Below are positions 19,704 to 23,481 of a stretch of 23,481 bases of DNA, one piece after another; within the stretch, counting starts at the first letter, position 1; every line of letters starts with the position of its first letter. The notes under the pieces are model-generated. The model ran no database searches. It was not told the origin of the DNA and saw nothing but the letters and a program-made list of their open reading frames with translations. A program made the translations under genes and the position numbers. Source of the DNA: a virus. The DNA is taken from the IMG/VR virus record IMGVR_UViG_3300025137_000300, positions 1 to 23,481 of that record. One strand, given 5' to 3'.

Positions 19704-19861
19704 TGCGTAGGTATTATAAATCTGGTGGGAAGATATGTGCTAAAGGTAAGTCGTGGGCTAAACGAACCTTTGATACATATCCCTCCGCGTACGCAAACAT
19801 GGCGGCCTCAAAATATTGTAAAGATCCTAATTATGCAAAAGGGTCAAAAGGTAAGAAGTAA
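19703..19861 (+). CDS. Small basic protein with YPSAYAN motif (52 aa)
   Basis: The gene is joined to both neighbours by TAATG overlaps, so its frame is fixed. The peptide starts MRRYYKSGGKICAKGKSWAK, continues RTFDTYPSAYANMAASKYCK and ends DPNYAKGSKGKK. The stretch from Cys-x-x-Gly-Lys to YPSAYAN...CK is a pattern I recall from many small proteins of cyanophages and pelagiphages. Its function is unknown. Two Cys and high positive charge would allow nucleic-acid or metal binding, but this is not shown. The amino terminus is almost the same as that of the gene at 18849. Confidence 0.7.
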   Translation: MRRYYKSGGKICAKGKSWAKRTFDTYPSAYANMAASKYCKDPNYAKGSKGKK

Positions 19862-20190
19862 TGGGCGACCTTAAAAAATGGGTAGACCAAGACTGGGTTA
19901 GAATTGGTACAGACGGCAATATAAAAGGTAAGTGTGGTACGTCTAAAGACAAAAAGAACCCAGACCGATGTTTACCTAGAAGTAAGGCGCAATCACTTAG
20001 TAAAGGTGAAAGAGCGTCCACAGCCAAGAAAAAGAAAAGTGCCGGATCAAAAGGAAAAACTGTAGTGAAAAATACAAAACCTGCTACTGTTAAACTACGT
20101 GAAGGCGGACTTGCTAGAGGCAAGCGATCCATAGCCAAAGGTTGTGGACAGGTAATGAATAATAGACGTAAGAAAACACTTTATGTTTAG
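19861..20190 (+). CDS. Small basic protein, DUF5872-like (109 aa)
   Basis: The first half, MGDLKKWVDQDWVRIGTDGN then KGKCGTSKDKKNPDRCLPRS, has the W-x-DIG...C-x-x-S...K-C-x-P order I associate with DUF5872, known from phages and large DNA viruses. Two Cys residues 13 apart could hold a metal with other ligands. The second half is Lys-rich and ends GLARGKRSIAKGCGQVMNNR, then RKKTLYV, like the tails of neighbouring small proteins. A role as a DNA-associated virion or assembly protein is inferred from charge and position. The start is coupled to the previous stop (TAATG). Confidence 0.65.
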   Translation: MGDLKKWVDQDWVRIGTDGNIKGKCGTSKDKKNPDRCLPRSKAQSLSKGERASTAKKKKSAGSKGKTVVKNTKPATVKLREGGLARGKRSIAKGCGQVMNNRRKKTLYV

Positions 20191-20200
20191 GATATAAATT

Positions 20201-20395
20201 ATGAAAGGTGTAAAACATTACAAAAGAGACGGTACTGAGCATAAGGGTTCTACCCATAAGATGGCTGATGGTACTTTACACAGTAATAAATCTCATACTA
20301 AGACAAGCGTAAAACTATTTCATTTAAAAGATTTGTCAGCCAGAGCTAAAGCTAAAGCCAAAGGAAATACGGTTAAGAAAAGTCGGAGTAGGTAA
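20201..20395 (+). CDS. Small basic protein (64 aa)
   Basis: The peptide begins MKGVKHYKRDGTEHKGSTHK. It continues MADGTLHSNKSHTKTSVKLF, then HLKDLSARAKAKAKGNTVKK. The His/Gly/Thr-rich HYK.DG....G.THKM.DG.LH pattern followed by a basic helix is one I recall from cyanophage and pelagiphage virion regions, without known function. It has no SD site of note and lies 10 nt after the previous gene. It is the last of five consecutive small basic genes. Confidence 0.65.
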   Translation: MKGVKHYKRDGTEHKGSTHKMADGTLHSNKSHTKTSVKLFHLKDLSARAKAKAKGNTVKKSRSR

Positions 20396-20398
20396 ATA

Positions 20399-21088
20399 AT
20401 GGCTACATCAGGTACTACCGCATTTAACATGGAGTTCACGGAGATTGCTGAAGAAGCGTTTGAACGCGCAGGGCGCGAGATGCGTTCAGGGTATGATCTA
20501 AGAACTGCTAGAAGATCTATGAATTTGCTAACTATAGAATGGCAGAATCGTGGAATTAACATGTGGACCATAGATAGTGGGACTGTAGACCTCGTAAAAG
20601 GTCAAACTACTGCTTATGACCTACCTGCCGATACCATAGACTTGTTAGAACAACAAATACGCACTAATCAAGGTAATACAGCTACTCAGTCTGATCTTAC
20701 TATAAGTCGTATAAGTGTAAGTACGTACGCGTCAATCCCTAACAAGTTAACACAAGGTAGACCAATTCAAATTTATATAGAACGCCTTCGTGACCACCCC
20801 AAGTTTCATGTATGGCCTCTACCAGATAACAATGATTATAAATTATATTATTGGAGAATGAGACGTATTGAAGACGCAGGTAGTGGTGTACAGACTGCGG
20901 ATATGAATTTTAGATTTTTTCCTTGCCTAGTAGCAGGGCTAGCTTATTATATATCTCTTAAATTACCTGAAGCTATAGACCGTGTGCCTATGTTAAAAGC
21001 CATGTATGAAGAACAGTTTGAACTAGCCGCAGCAGAGGACAGAGAAAAAACTTCAGCTAGGTTTGTTCCACGCATGAGTTATCAGTAA
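20399..21088 (+). CDS. Neck / head-tail adaptor protein (P22 gp4-like)
   Basis: The 229-aa protein starts MATSGTTAFNMEFTEIAEEA and continues FERAGREMRSGYDLRTARRS, then MNLLTIEWQNRGINMWTID. This helical start with R-T-A-R-R-S-x-N and E-W-x-N-R-G-I-N is typical of the gp4-type adaptor of short-tailed phages. That adaptor stacks beneath the portal and joins it to the tail. The middle is beta-rich (TTAYDLPADTIDLLEQQIRT) and the end is helical and charged. The gene begins 3 nt after the previous stop. Its presence is the main argument, with the large portal, for a podovirus-like particle. Confidence 0.75.
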   Translation: MATSGTTAFNMEFTEIAEEAFERAGREMRSGYDLRTARRSMNLLTIEWQNRGINMWTIDSGTVDLVKGQTTAYDLPADTIDLLEQQIRTNQGNTATQSDLTISRISVSTYASIPNKLTQGRPIQIYIERLRDHPKFHVWPLPDNNDYKLYYWRMRRIEDAGSGVQTADMNFRFFPCLVAGLAYYISLKLPEAIDRVPMLKAMYEEQFELAAAEDREKTSARFVPRMSYQ

Positions 21089-21453
21089 TGAGCAACAGAT
21101 TTGCCTCTAATAAGATAGCCATAGCAGAGTGTGATGTTTGTGGGTTTCAGTACAAGCTACGTGAGTTGCGTAACCTAGTTGTAAAAGGTAGAGATACAAA
21201 CTTAAAGGCTTGCATTGAATGTTGGAACCCTGACCATCCTCAATTAAAATTAGGAGAGTTTCCAGTAGATGATCCACAAGCAATACGTGACCCTAGGCCA
21301 GATCGTAGTTTAGGTGAGTCAGGAGACAATAGTAGTCGAGATATATACTGGGGTTGGAACCCTGTTGGTGGGGGCGCAAACCCTTACAATTTAACACCCA
21401 ATCCTCTCCAAGCTGTTGGAGCTGTAGGGGACGTAACTGTAACAACTTCATAA
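21088..21453 (+). CDS. Zinc-ribbon protein (121 aa)
   Basis: The start overlaps the upstream stop as TAATG. Residues 15-44 contain two CxxC knuckles: CDVC, then CIEC after 24 residues, in the order IAECDVCGFQYKLRELRNLV...LKACIECWNPDHPQ. This is a treble-clef or ribbon-type zinc site. The remainder is acidic and Pro/Gly/Asn-rich (WGWNPVGGGANPYNLTPNPL) and likely disordered. Similar zinc-ribbon genes lie beside the gp4-like gene in other environmental phages. A structural role in the neck or a nucleic-acid contact are both possible. Confidence 0.7.
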   Translation: MSNRFASNKIAIAECDVCGFQYKLRELRNLVVKGRDTNLKACIECWNPDHPQLKLGEFPVDDPQAIRDPRPDRSLGESGDNSSRDIYWGWNPVGGGANPYNLTPNPLQAVGAVGDVTVTTS

Positions 21454-21464
21454 GGAAACGTAAC

Positions 21465-21653
21465 ATGGCACTTAAAGGCAAACAACATAAGCTAGATAAG
21501 AATAAAGATGGTAAAATTTCTGGCGAAGATTTTAAAAAGATGTCTAAGTATAAAAACGGTGGGCCAGTTAAAGCAACTACCAACCGTAAAGTTAAAGTGC
21601 GTGGCACTGGAGCAGCAACTAAAGGCATATACGCTAGAGGGCCAATGGGCTAA
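21465..21653 (+). CDS. Small protein with EF-hand-like loop (62 aa)
   Basis: I start at ATG 21465, with AAGGAAACG upstream; a longer frame from 21354 runs across the preceding gene and is an artefact. The peptide contains LDKNKDGKISGEDFKKM. This matches the calcium loop DxNxDGxIxxxD at positions 1, 3, 5, 6 and 8, with Asp rather than the usual Glu at 12. It ends KVRGTGAATKGIYARGPMG, similar to the tails of other small phage proteins. Single calcium loops of this type occur in small aquatic-phage proteins; the purpose is unknown. Calcium binding is a prediction. Confidence 0.7.
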   Translation: MALKGKQHKLDKNKDGKISGEDFKKMSKYKNGGPVKATTNRKVKVRGTGAATKGIYARGPMG

Positions 21654-21656
21654 CGC

Positions 21657-22289
21657 ATGAATTACACTGAGTTAAAAACTAACATTCAAGACATTTGTGA
21701 GACTAGTTTCACGAACGACCAGCTTGCTATGTTTACTCAACAAGCAGAACAAAAGATATATAATGGTGTACAACTACCTGCACTCCGTAAAGTAGATGAA
21801 GGGCCAGTGGTCCAAACAAATAAGCTATATACTTTACCTAGCGATTATTTGTATACGTATAGCCTAGCTATTATAAGTAGTGGTACTTATACCTATCTAT
21901 TAAACAAAGATGTTAATTTTTTACGTGAAGCATACCCAATTAACACTAATGCTCACTACGGAGCGCCAAAATTTTATGCTTACTATAGCGATACTAAGTT
22001 AGAGTTTGCTCCAACGCCTGATGCTAATTATGAAATAGAACATGTTTACGGGTATTACCCTGCATCTATAGTTACAGCAAATACTACTTGGTTAGGTACA
22101 AACTTTGATTCTGCGCTATTAAATGGGGCATTAGTAGAAGCCATAAGGTTTATGAAAGGTGAGCCAGACATAATAGCTAACTATGAAAAAATGTATGCCT
22201 TATCTATGGGACTACTTAAAAACATGGGTGATGGCAAGTTACGAGAAGATGTGTATCGTTCTGGACAATACAGAGTCTCTCCAACATAA
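21657..22289 (+). CDS. Connector or tail-adaptor type protein (210 aa)
   Basis: The protein starts MNYTELKTNIQDICETSFTN and continues DQLAMFTQQAEQKIYNGVQL. Strands with YTLPSDYLYTYSLAI and FAPTPDANYEIEHVYGYYPA follow, and then a helical end. A helical start with a D-Q-L...F-x-x-x-A-E-Q-K-I pattern followed by a beta domain is common in head-tail connector or neck proteins of podoviruses and siphoviruses. Together with the gp4-like gene it probably builds the neck. It begins 4 nt after the previous stop. I cannot tell whether it corresponds to a P22 or T7 type component. Confidence 0.6.
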   Translation: MNYTELKTNIQDICETSFTNDQLAMFTQQAEQKIYNGVQLPALRKVDEGPVVQTNKLYTLPSDYLYTYSLAIISSGTYTYLLNKDVNFLREAYPINTNAHYGAPKFYAYYSDTKLEFAPTPDANYEIEHVYGYYPASIVTANTTWLGTNFDSALLNGALVEAIRFMKGEPDIIANYEKMYALSMGLLKNMGDGKLREDVYRSGQYRVSPT

Positions 22290-22299
22290 GGTAGTATAG

Positions 22300-22734
22300 A
22301 TGGCACTAACGCAAACATTATGTACTTCTTTTAAAGTATCTCTTCTTGATGGGGAGATGGACTTTAGTGCTAATACAAACGACGTATTTAAAATAGCTTT
22401 GTTTACTTCTACTGCATCCTTAGATGCTACTACTACGGCGTATTCTAACACTAGTGAAGCTTCAGGCGCAGGGTATACAGCAGGGGGTGAAACCCTTAGT
22501 ATAAATACCAACCCTACGTCTACAGATACAACAGCGTATATAAGCTTTTCAACAGTAACATGGCCTAGTTCAACTATAACAGCGCGAGGCGCGTTAATAT
22601 ATAGGTCATCAGGTACTGGTAATAACGCTGTAGCAGTGCTAGATTTTGGAGTAGATAAACAAACTAACAATAGTACTTTTACAGTAACTTTCCCTACAGC
22701 GGATAAAAACACCGCTATCATACGGATAGCTTGA
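22300..22734 (+). CDS. Virion protein upstream of the fibre (144 aa)
   Basis: The peptide begins MALTQTLCTSFKVSLLDGEM and contains VFKIALFTSTASLDATTTAY and GYTAGGETLS. It ends FTVTFPTADKNTAIIRIA. This sequence pattern is very common in environmental and other phages, always beside tail or fibre genes, and is beta-rich. It is probably part of the tail tip, the fibre base or a decoration of the particle. There is no catalytic motif. The ribosome binding site is weak (AAGGTAG) and the gene lies 10 nt after the preceding stop. Confidence 0.7.
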   Translation: MALTQTLCTSFKVSLLDGEMDFSANTNDVFKIALFTSTASLDATTTAYSNTSEASGAGYTAGGETLSINTNPTSTDTTAYISFSTVTWPSSTITARGALIYRSSGTGNNAVAVLDFGVDKQTNNSTFTVTFPTADKNTAIIRIA

Positions 22735-22744
22735 GGTTAATTAA

Positions 22745-23481
22745 ATGGCAACTGGATTCACTACAATATTAAAACTAGCCTTACCCGTACAGGGCGAACT
22801 TAGCGGGACGTGGGGCACAGTAGTAAACGACAACATTACTAAGATGATTGAAGAGTCTGTTGCTGGCTTGGCTACTATTAATAGTTGGTCAAACAATGCG
22901 CATACACTGACTACCGCAAACGGTACTACTTCTGAATCACGATGTGCAATGTTGTCTCTTACTGACACTGGAAGCTCTTTAAGCGGTGCGGCTTCTGTAG
23001 TATGTCCCGCTGCTACTAAAACATATATTGTAAAAAACTCCTCTGGTCAAGCAGCTACATTAAAAACAGCAAGTGGAACTGGTATCGCTGTTCCTAACGG
23101 TAAGACTATGTTGTTGTTCTGTGATGGGACCAATGTAGTTGAGGCTGTAGATCACGTTGTCACTATGTCTGCGGGCACTCTTACTATAACTGGGCTTACT
23201 ACATTTGCTTCCTTAAAAGGAGCTGACTCTACTACGGTAACAGGCATACTTGATGAAGACAACATGTCCTCTAACAGTGCTACTAAACTTGCCACTCAAC
23301 AGTCAATCAAAGCCTATGTAGACTCTCAAGTCGCTACTTCAGACACTTTACCTGAGGTTCTTGCCAACGGTAATACTACTGGTGGGACAGATATAGCAGT
23401 AACTACAGATGATAAAGTACAGTTCCGTGATAGTGCTATATTTATAAATTCTAGCGCCGATGGTCAACTAGACATTGTTGC
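22745..23481 (+). CDS. Tail fibre or spike protein, amino-terminal 245 codons
   Basis: The frame starts at ATG 22745 after GAGGT with 8 nt spacing and stays open to the right end of the window. The start, MATGFTTILKLALPVQGELS then GTWGTVVNDNITKMIEES, is the amino-terminal particle-binding domain I know from many phage fibres. It is followed by VKNSSGQAATLKTASG and GKTMLLFCDGTNVVEA. Further on, SATKLATQQSIKAYVDSQV is a short helix typical of trimer formation, and DKVQFRDSAIFINSSADGQL, then DIVA, begins a repeat-type shaft. The receptor-binding part lies beyond the window, so host range cannot be judged. It is spaced 10 nt from the preceding gene. Confidence 0.8.
   Translation, partial: MATGFTTILKLALPVQGELSGTWGTVVNDNITKMIEESVAGLATINSWSNNAHTLTTANGTTSESRCAMLSLTDTGSSLSGAASVVCPAATKTYIVKNSSGQAATLKTASGTGIAVPNGKTMLLFCDGTNVVEAVDHVVTMSAGTLTITGLTTFASLKGADSTTVTGILDEDNMSSNSATKLATQQSIKAYVDSQVATSDTLPEVLANGNTTGGTDIAVTTDDKVQFRDSAIFINSSADGQLDIV

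Noticed and set aside
1-23481. tRNA genes, integrase or repressor marking a prophage
   Set aside because: I saw no cloverleaf with a T-loop consensus, no integrase motifs and no clear helix-turn-helix repressor. Lifestyle is left open.

Overview
This window is part of the genome of a tailed double-stranded DNA phage (Caudoviricetes). The evidence is a continuous packaging and virion-assembly cluster: small and large terminase, portal, scaffold, major capsid protein, neck proteins and a fibre. The portal, scaffold and gp4-like neck proteins, with no tape measure or tail tube gene in view, suggest a short-tailed (podovirus-like) virion, but the window stops at a fibre gene so this is not proven. 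Several families (the small basic proteins, the fibre amino terminus, the T/A-rich virion proteins) are ones I associate with marine and other aquatic phages. Consensus sigma-70-type promoters and Shine-Dalgarno (SD) sites fit a Gram-negative host such as a proteobacterium. No host gene, integrase, tRNA or DNA polymerase is visible, so lifestyle and host are not settled.

Left arm (1-7153, all minus strand): one compact operon of 14 genes, mostly joined by ATGA or TGATG overlaps. In transcription order it encodes a 58-aa protein, a 59-aa membrane protein, a DUF3150-like protein, a 52-aa basic protein, a MoxR/CobS-like AAA+ ATPase, a CobT/DUF2201-like protein with an HExxH site and a VWA domain, a 57-aa protein, four proteins of unknown function, a 59-aa membrane protein, a VRR-NUC nuclease and an unknown gene cut by the window edge. 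The DUF3150-AAA+-VWA trio is the recognisable functional core. The operon is led by a perfect TTGACA-16-TATAAT promoter at 7259-7286.

Central control region (7154-8780): about 690 bp of AT-rich non-coding DNA holds a 32-bp inverted repeat with arms exactly 300 bp apart, seven exact copies of TGTWACA, a 36-bp direct repeat and tandem TGTAA units. It looks like a replication origin or a complex operator. A single leftward gene (199 aa, unknown) follows, with its own promoter and a strong terminator. Four identical 18-bp sites, GTTATAACGTGTTATAAC, occur between 5.75 and 8.56 kb and nowhere else in the window. They suggest a phage-encoded or host regulator.

Right arm (8781-23481, plus strand): a PD-(D/E)XK-type nuclease, then TerS, TerL, portal, a 65-aa protein, a GroES-like co-chaperonin, scaffold, two capsid-associated proteins and the major capsid protein. 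A UUCG-loop terminator and a new promoter follow. Next come two beta-rich virion proteins, five consecutive small Lys/Arg/Gly-rich proteins, a gp4-like neck protein, a zinc-ribbon protein, an EF-hand-like small protein, a second connector-type protein, a virion protein and the first 245 codons of a fibre. The co-chaperonin beside the portal and scaffold suggests that the phage adapts the host GroEL to fold its capsid proteins.
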